Part shown: positions 43,992 to 53,674 of the stretch, one piece after another
How positions within the stretch are numbered: position 1 is the first letter of the stretch
How the letters are laid out: each line of letters opens with the position of its first letter
Source of the DNA: CAZMNY01 sp964567745
GTDB taxonomy: Bacteria > Planctomycetota > Planctomycetia > Pirellulales > Pirellulaceae
DNA length: 64,000 bases
Direction of reading: 5' to 3'
NCBI GenBank assembly: GCA_964567745.1
Contig: CAZMNY010000010.1
Location: forward strand, 118,241 to 182,240
Notes under the pieces: generated by a model
Databases searched by the model: none
Seen by the model: the letters and a program-made list of their open reading frames with translations, nothing else
What the model was told of the DNA's origin: nothing
Program-made: the position numbers and the translations under genes

Positions 43992-45026
43992 TCACGGCAT
44001 CGCGTCGTATATCGTCGTCAGATAGAACATGAACAGTCGGAAGATCATCATGATGATCAGTGCCGCGACGGATAACCAGACGGCGCCGGCGGCCAGGCCG
44101 CCGAGCAGTCGCATTGACGCTTCGGCTCGTTGCTGATATTCGCGCGATAGACGGGCCATCGATTCAGCTTGAGTGCCGGCAATCTCTGAGGCCGCCAATG
44201 TGTCGAGCAACTCGTCGGGGATGACGCCCGTTTTCCCAAGCGCCTCATGAAACTCGCCGCCGTGAAGAATGACTTTGTCCGCTGGTTCGACGAAGCGAAT
44301 GTAGTGGGGGCTTTGTGTCGAGCGAAGCGCCATGGCCATGGTGCGCCTGGCGTCGATGCCAGACTCTTGGGTGAGCGAGAGGGTCCAGGCGAGTTTTGAC
44401 ATTGCGATCGTCTCGAGGCATTTGCCGATCACAGGTATCTTCATCGCGAACAACAGCGGCTTCGGCCCGAACCAGCCTTTCGCAAGTCCGTTGACGGCCA
44501 GCGCGATTGCGCCGGCGACCGACCCGACTATGAACAGGTAGATCATGAGTCCTTTGGTGCCGTAGAGTCCGAACCCGAGGATATCGATCGGCTCGCCGTC
44601 GATCCCCGGAGGCAGAAGGGCGCCGATGACCCAGATCACCAGGCCGATGATCATGATGGCCATTCCCAGCTGCATCGCCGGCCAAGCGATGCTCTGGAGA
44701 AACGTCCGCCTAATTTTCACTTGGTGGTCGAAGTGATCCGCCAATCGATGAAAGACCGCTTCGAGCTTTCCGCTCCGCTCGCCCACATCGACCAGTTGGA
44801 GAATGGTTGGATGGTAGAAACCGTTGCATTTTGCCATCGATTCGGCCAAGCCGCTTCCGGACTTGATGCTGGCAAGCACTTGATTCGCGGCCTCTTGTTG
44901 AGGCGCCGCGCCGCGAGACGCCTCCATCTCCCACAGCCGTACGACGGAAACGCCCGCGTTGAGGCCAGTGCCGAGTCGACGGAGCATCAAGGCTGCCTGA
45001 CGGTGAGATAGCTTTGCCATGGTCAT
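43992..45026 (-). CDS. GspF/PilC-like inner-membrane secretion protein, orphan
   Basis: 344 residues from the ATG at 45024-45026 (a second ATG is at 45018-45020). The type II secretion F domain occurs twice: LGTGLNAGVSVVRLWEME...VGERSGKLEAVFHRLADHFD, then LSLTQESGIDARRTMAMAL. It has three membrane helices (about 128-150, 175-197, 315-340). Such proteins form the platform of type II secretion or type IV pilus machines. No ATPase, secretin or pseudopilin gene is nearby, so the partner machine lies elsewhere. It is divergent from tyrA. Confidence 0.87.
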   Translation of the reverse strand: MTMAKLSHRQAALMLRRLGTGLNAGVSVVRLWEMEASRGAAPQQEAANQVLASIKSGSGLAESMAKCNGFYHPTILQLVDVGERSGKLEAVFHRLADHFDHQVKIRRTFLQSIAWPAMQLGMAIMIIGLVIWVIGALLPPGIDGEPIDILGFGLYGTKGLMIYLFIVGSVAGAIALAVNGLAKGWFGPKPLLFAMKIPVIGKCLETIAMSKLAWTLSLTQESGIDARRTMAMALRSTQSPHYIRFVEPADKVILHGGEFHEALGKTGVIPDELLDTLAASEIAGTQAESMARLSREYQQRAEASMRLLGGLAAGAVWLSVAALIIMMIFRLFMFYLTTIYDAMP

Positions 45027-45405
45027 ACCTTGAATCACTTGTAAATTATCGCCGGCCGGCGGAGATTCGAGTCCAGGCGATAGTCGGTTGTTCGGAAGCC
45101 CAATCGAGCGAGTTGGCTGGACTGATCCATTCCGAAAATGACAGAACACTCTTTGAAGCCCTGAGAATCCAGTGCTCCGTCCTCTTCATCATTGCAAATC
45201 GCAAGCCAGCGTGCCTCGCTTTGCCCCGTCCCTTTTCGTCCTCGAGCCGCCGATATTGGTGTCCGAGTCGTCCAAGATGCTCGAGACGCCGCCTTGCCGC
45301 ACCGCGCGGCTTTCACACAGCATTTTGCCTTCTGGACGGCGGGTACGCCAGTCGGCCGCCGATTGCTACAATCGGAGCTTTCAACACCTGCCGGCCAAAG
45401 CTTCG

Positions 45406-46248
45406 ATGCCTCACTGGAAACGGGTAACAATCATTGGTGTCGGGTTGATCGGGGGTTCGATCGGATTGGCTCTGCGCCGTCGGCGATTGGCGGAGACGGT
45501 CGTGGGTGTTGGACCGAGGCAGGCAACATTGGATGTGGCCTTGGAGCTTGGAGCCATTGATGAAGCTGATCTTTCGCTTCAATCGGCGGCATCCGACGCC
45601 CAGTTGGTTCTCGCTTGCTCGCCAGTGCAATACATCGCCCCGCAGTTGATTGAGGCGGCAAAAGCCTGCAGCGAGCATGCTTTGCTGACGGATGTTGGGA
45701 GCACCAAGCACGAGATCGTTCAGACGTTGCAGTCGCTGCCCTCCTCGGTCCGTTTTTGCGGATCGCACCCATTGGCGGGAAGTGAGAAATCGGGTCCGAG
45801 TCATGCGGATGAACGACTCTTCGAAGGCCGAACAGTTGTGCTGACGCCAGTCGCCGAGACGGATCCGAGCGCGGTTGAGGAATTGACGGATTTTTGGAGC
45901 CAGCTTGGCGGTCAGGTTGTGATTCGCGAGCCTGCCGATCACGACCGAGCGTTGGCGGCGACGAGCCATTTGCCTCACGTGGTCGCCGCGGCCCTTGCGG
46001 CAGCGACTGACGAATCCGATTTGCCTCTCTCCGCAACGGGCTGGAGGGACACCACTCGAATCGCCGGCGGGGACGTGGAGCTGTGGCGCCAGATTCTCGC
46101 CGAGAACAGACACTGTTTGGGCCCGGCATTCGATCGCTTTGAGTCGATTCTTTCACAGTTTCGCATCGCGATCGAAAACGACGATCAAAACAAACTCGCC
46201 GATCTCTTGGAGCAAGGAAAACGAAACCGTGACGCTTTGGGAAGTTGA
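45406..46248 (+). CDS. tyrA: Prephenate dehydrogenase
   Basis: 280 residues from the ATG at 45406. The NAD-binding motif is VTIIGVGLIGGSIGLALRRR at the N-terminus. CSPVQYIAPQL, DVGSTKHEIVQ and GSHPLAGSEKSG are characteristic of TyrA, with the substrate-contact His in SHLPHVVAAAL. It makes 4-hydroxyphenylpyruvate (or, as arogenate dehydrogenase, tyrosine); co-substrate and prephenate/arogenate preference are not visible. Its end overlaps the start of purL by 20 bases. A longer upstream frame to 45172 is not family-like. Confidence 0.92.
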   Translation: MPHWKRVTIIGVGLIGGSIGLALRRRRLAETVVGVGPRQATLDVALELGAIDEADLSLQSAASDAQLVLACSPVQYIAPQLIEAAKACSEHALLTDVGSTKHEIVQTLQSLPSSVRFCGSHPLAGSEKSGPSHADERLFEGRTVVLTPVAETDPSAVEELTDFWSQLGGQVVIREPADHDRALAATSHLPHVVAAALAAATDESDLPLSATGWRDTTRIAGGDVELWRQILAENRHCLGPAFDRFESILSQFRIAIENDDQNKLADLLEQGKRNRDALGS

Positions 46249-49162
46249 TATCTATCCGGGACCGGGCCAACCCGATCTCGCGGCCAAGTCAATCTCAGCC
46301 GACGCAGCTGACATGGGACTTTGCGAACAACTGAAATTGGCATCTGCAAGAGGGTTCCTCGTGCAGGGCGATCTCGATGAGTCGCAGATCGCGAAACTAA
46401 GCGAGGAATTGTTCGCTGACCAGGTTGTCGAGCGAACGGTGGCCGCCGCCGCCGGGGATCCTCAATTGGCTGTCCCGCCTAACGGTGAGGCCCAATTAGT
46501 CTACGTGTTGCCCAAGCCCGGGGTGATGGACCCTGTAGCTCAAAGCGCGCAAAAAGCGATCGACGATCTCGGCCTGGCCGCCGACTCAGTTCGCACCTTC
46601 AAGAAGTATTGGCTCGGCGGCGTCGATTCCGATCAACTTGGCCAACTCTGCCGACGCGTGCTCGCCAACGACTCCATCGAGCAAGTCGTGGTGGGGCCGT
46701 TGCCGTTCAATGAATTGCAAGTCGGAGAGGCTTACGAGTTCGAAAAGATCATCGTTGAGATTCGCGAGCTTGATGATGCGGGGCTGGAAAAACTCAGCCG
46801 CGACGGTCAACTCTATCTGACGCTCGTCGAGATGCAGACGATCCAGCAACACTTTCAAAAACTGGGCCGTGATCCAACGGATGCCGAATTGGAATCGGTG
46901 GCTCAGACTTGGAGCGAGCATTGCAGCCACAAGACATTGGCGGGTCGAATCGCATATCGGGACGATCGCGGCGAGCGTCGATTTGAAAACATGCTCAAGG
47001 AGACGATCTTTGAGGCGACTCAAAAGATTCGCGCCGAGTTGGGCGACGACGATTGGTGTGTGAGCGTCTTTCGAGATAACGCCGGCGTGGTCAAGTTCGA
47101 CGACGAGCACAATGTCGTCTTCAAAGTAGAGACTCACAACCATCCGTCGGCTCTGGAACCTTATGGCGGCGCCAACACGGGCATCGGCGGCGTCATTCGA
47201 GACCCGCTCGGCACGGGCATGGGCGCCAAGCCGATTTGCAATACCGACGTCTTCTGCTTTGCACCGCCGGACACGCCGAGCGACGAGATTCCGGAAGGCG
47301 TCTTGCATCCTCGCCGCGTCATGAAGGGCGTTGTCTCCGGCGTGCGAGACTACGGCAACCGAATGGGGATTCCGACAGTCAACGGTGCGCTCTATTTTGA
47401 CAAGCGTTACCTGGGCAACCCACTGGTTTATTGCGGCAACGTTGGCTTGCTGCCCGTCGACAAAACGGAGAAGGAGCCACAGCCGAACGATTTGATCGTG
47501 GCTCTCGGAGGCCGAACGGGCCGCGACGGAATTCACGGGGCCACGTTTAGCTCGGCGGAGCTAACCAGCGAAAGCGAGAGTCTCTCGGGCGGCGCGGTTC
47601 AGATCGGCAACGCCATTACCGAAAAGATGTTGCTCGATGTTTTGCTCGAAGCACGCGACAAGAATCTGTATACCGCGGTGACCGATTGCGGTGCCGGCGG
47701 GTTTTCCTCCGCGGTCGGTGAGATGGGCGAAGAGATCGGCGCCGAAGTTTGGCTCGACAAAGCTCCGCTCAAATATGACGGCTTGAACTACGCGGAGATC
47801 TGGATCTCGGAAGCGCAGGAACGCATGGTGCTGTCGGTCCCGCCGGAGAAGTGGGAAGCGTTTCGCGATCTCTGCGCGGCTGAGGATGTCGAGGCCACAG
47901 TGATCGGCCAGTTCACTCCGACCAACCGGCTCAAGCTGGTTTACCACGGAGAAGAAGTCGCTGATCTCAGTATGGATTTCCTTCACAATGGTCGCCCGCC
48001 GATTGTTCGCGACGCCCACTATGAACCAGTCGAGCAGACGCCGCTAACACCTCCGCAGAACGAACTGTCGCACTCCGATGCATTGCTCGCCATCTTGGGC
48101 TCGCTCAACGTTTGCAGCAAAGAGTGGGTGATTCGCCAGTACGATCACGAGGTGCAAGGCGGAAGCGCGATCAAGCCTCTGGTTGGAGTCGAAAATGATG
48201 GGCCCGGCGATGCGGCGGTGGTTCGCCCTGTGCTCGGATCGCGTCGCGCGTTGGCGATCAGCTGCGGCATGAATCCCAACTACGGCGAACTCGACACGTA
48301 CAGCATGGCGGCGTCGGCCATCGATGAGGCGATTCGGAATTGTATCGCGGTGGGCGCCGATCCGAATCGAATCGCCATCCTCGACAATTTCTGTTGGGGA
48401 TACACCGATCGGCCGAGCACGCTTGGTTCGTTGGTTCGCGCCGCACTGGCGTGCCACGACGTGGCGGTTGATTTCAAGACGCCGTTCATCAGCGGCAAAG
48501 ACAGTCTAAACAACGAATTTAGCTACGAGACCGATACCGGCAAGCAGACGATTGCGATTCCTCCGTCGTTGTTAATCAGCGCGATGGGACAAGTCGAAGA
48601 CGTCGGGCGATGTGTCACGATGGACTTGAAGGGCTCGGGCAATCTGCTTTACCAAGTCGGTTTGACGCGATCTGAAATGGGCGGTTCACACTACGGACAG
48701 GTCACGGGCACCAATGGCGGTGCGCCTCCCGTTCTCGATACGCTCTCGGCTAAAACGTCTTACGAGCGATTGCACCAAGCGATTGCAACCGGTTTGGTCC
48801 GATCCTGCCACGACCTAAGCGAAGGCGGTCTGGCCGTCGCCGCCGCGGAGATGGCGTTTGCCGGCGGATTTGGCGCAGAGATCGATCTGTCTCAGGTTCC
48901 CTATCAACCAGACACGGAGCCCCGAGCAGATGAGCTTGTCGAGTTGTTGTTCGCGGAATCCAACTCACGACTCCTTTGCGAGGTGGCGCGTGAGAACGCT
49001 GCGGAATTCGAAGCGACGATGTCCGATTCCCATTGGGCTCGCGTTGGGCAAACGACCGAAGCGGCCGTCGTTGTGTTCCGCGCTGATGGCGAAAACGAAC
49101 CTGCAATCGAATTGCCGCTGGAGCAGTTGAAAGAGACATGGCAGGCACCGTTGCGGTGGTAA
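46229..49162 (+). CDS. purL: Phosphoribosylformylglycinamidine synthase, PurL subunit with fused PurS-like region
   Basis: 977 residues from the GTG at 46229, with AAGGAAA just upstream; this start lies inside the tyrA end. It catalyses ATP-dependent amidation of FGAR, the fourth step of purine synthesis. The N-terminal ~215 residues contain two PurS-like halves (around 1-70 and 85-155). The PurL core follows, with SEHCSHKT, VETHNHPSALEPYGGANTGIGGVIRD, and AVTDCGAGGFSSAVGEMG. Glutaminase is supplied by purQ 104 bases downstream. Fused PurS-PurL of this size is found in several phyla. Confidence 0.93.
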   Translation: MTLWEVDIYPGPGQPDLAAKSISADAADMGLCEQLKLASARGFLVQGDLDESQIAKLSEELFADQVVERTVAAAAGDPQLAVPPNGEAQLVYVLPKPGVMDPVAQSAQKAIDDLGLAADSVRTFKKYWLGGVDSDQLGQLCRRVLANDSIEQVVVGPLPFNELQVGEAYEFEKIIVEIRELDDAGLEKLSRDGQLYLTLVEMQTIQQHFQKLGRDPTDAELESVAQTWSEHCSHKTLAGRIAYRDDRGERRFENMLKETIFEATQKIRAELGDDDWCVSVFRDNAGVVKFDDEHNVVFKVETHNHPSALEPYGGANTGIGGVIRDPLGTGMGAKPICNTDVFCFAPPDTPSDEIPEGVLHPRRVMKGVVSGVRDYGNRMGIPTVNGALYFDKRYLGNPLVYCGNVGLLPVDKTEKEPQPNDLIVALGGRTGRDGIHGATFSSAELTSESESLSGGAVQIGNAITEKMLLDVLLEARDKNLYTAVTDCGAGGFSSAVGEMGEEIGAEVWLDKAPLKYDGLNYAEIWISEAQERMVLSVPPEKWEAFRDLCAAEDVEATVIGQFTPTNRLKLVYHGEEVADLSMDFLHNGRPPIVRDAHYEPVEQTPLTPPQNELSHSDALLAILGSLNVCSKEWVIRQYDHEVQGGSAIKPLVGVENDGPGDAAVVRPVLGSRRALAISCGMNPNYGELDTYSMAASAIDEAIRNCIAVGADPNRIAILDNFCWGYTDRPSTLGSLVRAALACHDVAVDFKTPFISGKDSLNNEFSYETDTGKQTIAIPPSLLISAMGQVEDVGRCVTMDLKGSGNLLYQVGLTRSEMGGSHYGQVTGTNGGAPPVLDTLSAKTSYERLHQAIATGLVRSCHDLSEGGLAVAAAEMAFAGGFGAEIDLSQVPYQPDTEPRADELVELLFAESNSRLLCEVARENAAEFEATMSDSHWARVGQTTEAAVVVFRADGENEPAIELPLEQLKETWQAPLRW

Positions 49163-49266
49163 CGCAAAAGCGTCCTTGTTGCTTCGGCGGAACGAATGCC
49201 GGATGAAAGACCACCAAGTCACTCAATGGAAACTCAGCTCAAAGGCTTAAGAAAGGCACGCTAGAC

Positions 49267-50043
49267 ATGGCGACACCGAGGGTACTGGTTCTGCGAGCAC
49301 CGGGCGCGAATTGCGATGAGGAGACGTCTTTCGCATTTGAGCAAGCGGGCGGCAATCCCGATCGCGTTCACATCAACCGCTTGCTCGAGAATCCGTCGTT
49401 GCCCGACGATTACCAAATACTTTGTATTCCTGGCGGGTTTACCTACGGTGACGATGTGGCCGCAGGCCGAATCCTCGCCAATCAGATACGCCTACATTTG
49501 TTTGAGGCGATCCAGAAATTCAAGGAATCTGGCAAGCTGATTCTGGGAATCTGCAACGGCTTTCAGGTTCTGCTCAAATCGGGATCGCTCTTGCCCGAAA
49601 GCAATGGTGCCCCTGTCACTCTCACCTGGAACGACTCGGGAAAGTTCGAGGATCGATGGGTGCGGTTGGCGGTGGACGGCGACAAATGCGTTTTCCTCAA
49701 AGGAGTTGAGTCGCTCTATCTGCCTGTGGCTCACGCCGAAGGCAAATTCGTAGCGCGCAATGACTCGACGCTGTCGTCCCTTGCTGATTCAAATCAGCTG
49801 ACGTTGCGATATGCGGCGCTAGGCAACGAATCGAACGGCTCGACGCCCTACCCCGACAACCCCAACGGCTCGGCGCTTGACGTGGCTGGAGTCTGCGATG
49901 AGACGGGCCGAGTCTTTGGGCTGATGCCCCATCCCGAGCGAAACATCGATCGAACACACCATCCGCGCTGGACACGGGGCGAAGGCGGCGAGCAAGGCGA
50001 CGGAGCTCAGGTGTTCCAAAACGCGATCGAGTTCTTCGCGTAG
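49267..50043 (+). CDS. purQ: Phosphoribosylformylglycinamidine synthase, glutaminase subunit PurQ
   Basis: 258 residues. The class I glutamine amidotransferase domain has the nucleophile Cys in LGICNGFQVLL, the oxyanion GGFTYGDDV, and the catalytic His in GLMPHPERN. It supplies ammonia to PurL. It is slightly longer than single-domain PurQ because of the Gly/Glu-rich segment near the C-terminus. AAGAAAGG lies upstream. It closes the tyrA-purL-purQ group. Confidence 0.95.
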   Translation: MATPRVLVLRAPGANCDEETSFAFEQAGGNPDRVHINRLLENPSLPDDYQILCIPGGFTYGDDVAAGRILANQIRLHLFEAIQKFKESGKLILGICNGFQVLLKSGSLLPESNGAPVTLTWNDSGKFEDRWVRLAVDGDKCVFLKGVESLYLPVAHAEGKFVARNDSTLSSLADSNQLTLRYAALGNESNGSTPYPDNPNGSALDVAGVCDETGRVFGLMPHPERNIDRTHHPRWTRGEGGEQGDGAQVFQNAIEFFA

Positions 50044-50173
50044 AATTGTCAACAGAGAGTTGTCACTCGCAGCGTCGTCAACACAGAGTCGTCAACAGAG
50101 AGCCGTCAACAGAGCGCGAGCACTCGCGGGCCGGTATAACGGTCGTCCATATAAAAGCCGGCCGAGTGCCGAC

Positions 50174-50609
50174 CTATATGGCTTTCTTTCGCTTGACGAG
50201 GTCGTCCAGCGAATTCCACCACCGGTCGATCTTGTCAAAGGTCGCATTGAGGTCGATGGGCGGAATCCCAACGACTGGCGTCGCTTTGGCGACGTCGGCT
50301 GAAAATCAGGGTGTCGATCCGGCGGTGCGCGGCGTCGCGTGCAGCCGACTGATCGGGGAATCCGGACAGGTAGATGTTTTGAGCGAGCGTATTGCTGGCG
50401 ATCACCGCCGAAAACTGGGCTCGAGTCATTGTGACGCCCTGCTTGCGGCGCTGATAGACAATCTGAAAGCCCAGATATTCCTCTTCGGTCGCAACGAGAT
50501 GGCTCGCGTGGGCGGAACTCGACGCCCGTTCACGTCTTTTTCCAAAGCGAATTGGATTGTCATCCCTCCGCTTATGCCCGCTGGCGTTTGATATCCCGCG
50601 CAAAACCAT
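50174..50609 (-). pseudogene. Frameshifted gene of unknown function
   Basis: On the minus strand, one frame from 50609 to about 50300 reads as credible protein (VATEEEYLGFQIVYQRRKQG, then SNTLAQNIYLSGFPDQS). A second frame continues it (TPVVGIPPIDLNATFDKID, then WWNSLDDLVKRKKAI) to TAG at 50174-50176. Both have the codon pattern of neighbouring genes. They are separated by an AAAA run at 50301-50304 (TTTT on the coding strand); removing one base joins them into a single frame. Either a recent mutation or a homopolymer error. The protein family is not recognised, and the start is uncertain (50609 or nearer). Confidence 0.5.
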
Positions 50610-50707
50610 TGAACCGACTCGTAGGGAAGAGCGTGCCTGAAAATTGAGCGGACGCGACTATTCGCGTCTATTGAATTTTCGGCGACTCGGCGCTCTCTGC
50701 GGAAACC

Positions 50708-52672
50708 CTAGTCGGTTGTATCGGGATTTGGCGGTCCGCCAGGTGGCGGTTGCGCCGTTTGGGTCGGTCCCAATTCCTGTGTCGGTCCCGACTGCTGTTC
50801 GGTTTGCGACACCTCGCCTTGGCTGATTGGGAGCGGAGTGGAGATGGGATGATTACGGATTCCAAAGCCCCGCGAGCGACGGTGGGCGTCGTCGTGCGCC
50901 GACGCCGACCATGGACCTTCGGCCAATCGCACCCGATCGTATTCGAGCAGCGTGCCCTTGCTTTGATGAACCGCAGAGACGGCCAGATTGTAGTCGGCGA
51001 CCGAGCGGAAATAGGCGCTGTTGGCTTCCGCCTGACGCTGCTGTGATTGGAGCAAGACATCGATGCCGATTCGACCAGCGTCAAACAGAGCTTGAATTGC
51101 TTCGACTTCGTACTGCGACGCGACGCGACGATTGAAGTTCGTCTTGATCAATTGATGTGTGCGACGAACGTCTCGAATTCCGCTGCTCAACTCATGGGCG
51201 ACTCGCAACTGTTGCTCTTCCAGAATCGCGTTCTCTCGAACAAGCCTTAATTCAGCGTTTCGCACGGCTGTGGCCGCGCGGCGATATCCGACAGGCACAG
51301 TGAGTTCGAAGCCCATTTGCCATTCCTGGAAATCGCCGCCGGTCATGTTTTGATAAGCGTTGTCGGCACCACCTGGTCCACGCGGACCGATCAGGTCGTC
51401 GCCAAGCCCGTACCAACGATAGAGCCCGACTGCGTCGAGTCTCGGTAATAGATGGTTCTGCGAGGCAGTCAATTCGAGTTCGCGGCGTTTGACAATCCAC
51501 TTCTGTTTCCGCAGTTCAACTCGGCGGTAGACTGCTTCATCCAATAGGTCGTTCCATTCAAAAAGGACTTCCGCAAGTATCGGTTCCACAGTCGGCCGGA
51601 GAATCTGACCGTCGTTCGGCGGCAGTCCGAGCATCAGACGCAGTTGTTCCTCTCGCGCGTAGAGTCCGGTCGGTCCGCTCAGGGCGACCTGCACTGCGGC
51701 CTCCAACGTGAAGAACTGAGCCCGAGCTTGCGCTTCGTTTTCGGCTTCGCCGCCCCGCAATCCAAGCCGAGCTCGTTCGGCAATGTTTCGCCACGTCGTC
51801 AACGCGCTTCGTCGCGCCGCGATACGCGACTCCAAATCGTGGTACGAAAAATAGAGATCCCAATACGCGCGTTCGACATCGGCAACAAGGTTGATGATTG
51901 CCGATTCGAAGTCGGCCAAGGCGACGTCGGTGTTGAGTCGAGCGATCAGGACGCCGTTGGCTGATCCGGGTTGTCCGTTGGGTCCCGCGATTCGGTTGAA
52001 TTCAACACCTCCGCCTTGCAACAATGGTTGGCGCCATTCCGCTTCGTAGTCGATTTGATAGGCGCTCGGGAAGCGGTTGGATGGATTGTTGTTGTTTGTG
52101 TAGTTGACGTGATGACGGAGGGCGAAGCGAGAGCCGGTGGCCGTCGTCTTGTTCACCTCGCCAACAAACGTGCTTCCCTTTTGCTGGAAAGTCGGCAGGA
52201 AAAGACCGGGAAAGGTCTGGTTGATGGGCCGTTCGCTGTGGTTGAAATTCAGCGTGCTCGTCAACTGGGCGTCAAACGCGCTCAGTGCGGCCTCGACGCT
52301 TCCGCCCGGATCGCTTTCGGTCAGTCCAATGTCATAGATGCTCGCGGCGCCAGGCGTTTGCACAACCGTTCCGCCAAGCGTGCGAATGATGTCGTTCGAA
52401 CCCAACGCCAAACGAATTGCCTCTTCCAGGCCAAGCGGTCGCGGAGTCAAGTCGTCTGGGTTTTCCAGAGTACGCGGAGCCGGAGCGGTAGCCAATTCGT
52501 CCGAGAGAATCGTGTCGACGTCGGGGTATTCAATCGATGTCGCATAGGGCTGAAAGTAAGGCCCCTCCATCCGCTGTGTCGTTTCTAACTGCCGCGCATC
52601 GTGAAAGGGCCCCGCACATCCGCAGGCGACGAGCAGGCCAATCAATGAAGTGATGACGACAACGCGGGGCAT
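50708..52672 (-). CDS. TolC-like outer-membrane efflux lipoprotein
   Basis: 654 residues from the ATG at 52670-52672. I chose it because AAGG lies upstream and it gives a clean lipoprotein signal (MPRVVVITSLIGLLVACGC). The body has two outer-membrane-efflux repeats of long helices and short beta strands, for example LEEAIRLALGSN, ADVERAYWDLYFSYHDLESR and NSAYFRSVADYNLAVSAVHQSKGTLL. The C-terminal tail is Pro/Gln-rich. It is likely to be the outer channel of a tripartite exporter; the MacA/MacB-like genes at 56.5 kb are possible partners. A frame extends to 52906, but its extra residues look non-coding. Confidence 0.87.
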   Translation of the reverse strand: MPRVVVITSLIGLLVACGCAGPFHDARQLETTQRMEGPYFQPYATSIEYPDVDTILSDELATAPAPRTLENPDDLTPRPLGLEEAIRLALGSNDIIRTLGGTVVQTPGAASIYDIGLTESDPGGSVEAALSAFDAQLTSTLNFNHSERPINQTFPGLFLPTFQQKGSTFVGEVNKTTATGSRFALRHHVNYTNNNNPSNRFPSAYQIDYEAEWRQPLLQGGGVEFNRIAGPNGQPGSANGVLIARLNTDVALADFESAIINLVADVERAYWDLYFSYHDLESRIAARRSALTTWRNIAERARLGLRGGEAENEAQARAQFFTLEAAVQVALSGPTGLYAREEQLRLMLGLPPNDGQILRPTVEPILAEVLFEWNDLLDEAVYRRVELRKQKWIVKRRELELTASQNHLLPRLDAVGLYRWYGLGDDLIGPRGPGGADNAYQNMTGGDFQEWQMGFELTVPVGYRRAATAVRNAELRLVRENAILEEQQLRVAHELSSGIRDVRRTHQLIKTNFNRRVASQYEVEAIQALFDAGRIGIDVLLQSQQRQAEANSAYFRSVADYNLAVSAVHQSKGTLLEYDRVRLAEGPWSASAHDDAHRRSRGFGIRNHPISTPLPISQGEVSQTEQQSGPTQELGPTQTAQPPPGGPPNPDTTD

Positions 52673-53062
52673 GAACAATCGCCTTGAGCCAACCAGAAGA
52701 CGCATTCGCATCTTCGTTCGGATTAATCCAGCGTCCGATCTTGGCCGCTTCGGTGAAAGCACTTCCACGCGAGTCGCGTCGCCAAGTCGGTCCGTCAATC
52801 TCGCGAAGTGATTTCGCGGGATCTCTACTGCCATCGACCATCGACGCTTGATAACTAGAGCAATCCGCACAATTGAGTCAGATCTGAGAAGCGTTACCAC
52901 CCGCAAACTCCGCCCAAACCTCCAGGCTTAAAGCGAGGCCTGAAAAGCCATGCTTTGCACCTGACCCAGGCGATCGAAAGCAGTGTGCAGACTGAATCGC
53001 CCGCGTTCGCTGGCTGATTCGAAAAGTCAGGCGCGAATCGGTTTTCTCGTCCAGCGCGACAG

Positions 53063-53674
53063 CTAAGGGACGACGAAGATGAGCCCCGTGGCGGTCATTG
53101 CTTCGGCGGCTGCGGCATCCCATCGCCAACGAGGGCGCTGCCACAACAGGGGAGCTGAGCTGCCGGGGCGATAGTGACCGAGAGTATGGAACCGAGTGCG
53201 GGGCGGGTCCAATTTCCATTTGTAGGCAAGCGCCGGTAGCGTTCCGAAGAATCGCCCTCCCGAAATCCATGGCTGAACGAAGGGGCCTCTCGCGTGGCCG
53301 TGCCGCTCGAGCATAACGTCCTCAAAATAGAGAGGGTAATGCCACAGACCGGACGCCGACCAATGGGCCGTCTGGCTGTTCCAGTCTTTCCTCGCCACGC
53401 TGTCTTCGTCTTCCGCTTTTTCGAAAACCGTCGCCGCGGCGTCGGGCGGCAGCAGCCCTTTGCTGTAACCGGTGTTCGGCATCTGCTGTCGTTGGCCGAG
53501 CATCGCTTTTCGCAATTGCGCCTCGGTATAGGGGATGCCCACTCGGGGTGGTGTCTTCTTTGCCGGAGGCACCTTGGCCGTCGGCTCAGGCTCCTGACCG
53601 TAGGCCAACGCAGCAGCCAACAGCAAAAGGCCCGCGAGAAGAGTCCACGTCATTGGTCGTTGCAAACAGATCAT
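53063..53674 (-). CDS. Secreted protein of unknown function
   Basis: 203 residues. The signal peptide is MICLQRPMTWTLLAGLLLLAAALAYG, with cleavage near GQEP. The mature part is rich in aromatic and basic residues, with SASGLWHYPLYFEDVMLERHGHARG and LPALAYKWKLDPP. I have no firm family name. The hydrophobic C-terminus (AMTATGLIFVVP) may pack or anchor. It is tandem on the minus strand with the TolC-like gene 390 bases further on, so the two could be related in function. Confidence 0.68.
   Translation of the reverse strand: MICLQRPMTWTLLAGLLLLAAALAYGQEPEPTAKVPPAKKTPPRVGIPYTEAQLRKAMLGQRQQMPNTGYSKGLLPPDAAATVFEKAEDEDSVARKDWNSQTAHWSASGLWHYPLYFEDVMLERHGHARGPFVQPWISGGRFFGTLPALAYKWKLDPPRTRFHTLGHYRPGSSAPLLWQRPRWRWDAAAAEAMTATGLIFVVP

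Noticed and set aside
45313..46270. Two long minus-strand frames over tyrA and the start of purL
   Set aside because: They are antisense to a well-supported tyrA; Arg/Pro/Ser-rich products without domains.
50046..50130. Repeated GTCAACAGAG phrases after purQ as a functional repeat array
   Set aside because: Only three to four imperfect copies in 70 bases; no consistent spacing or symmetry.
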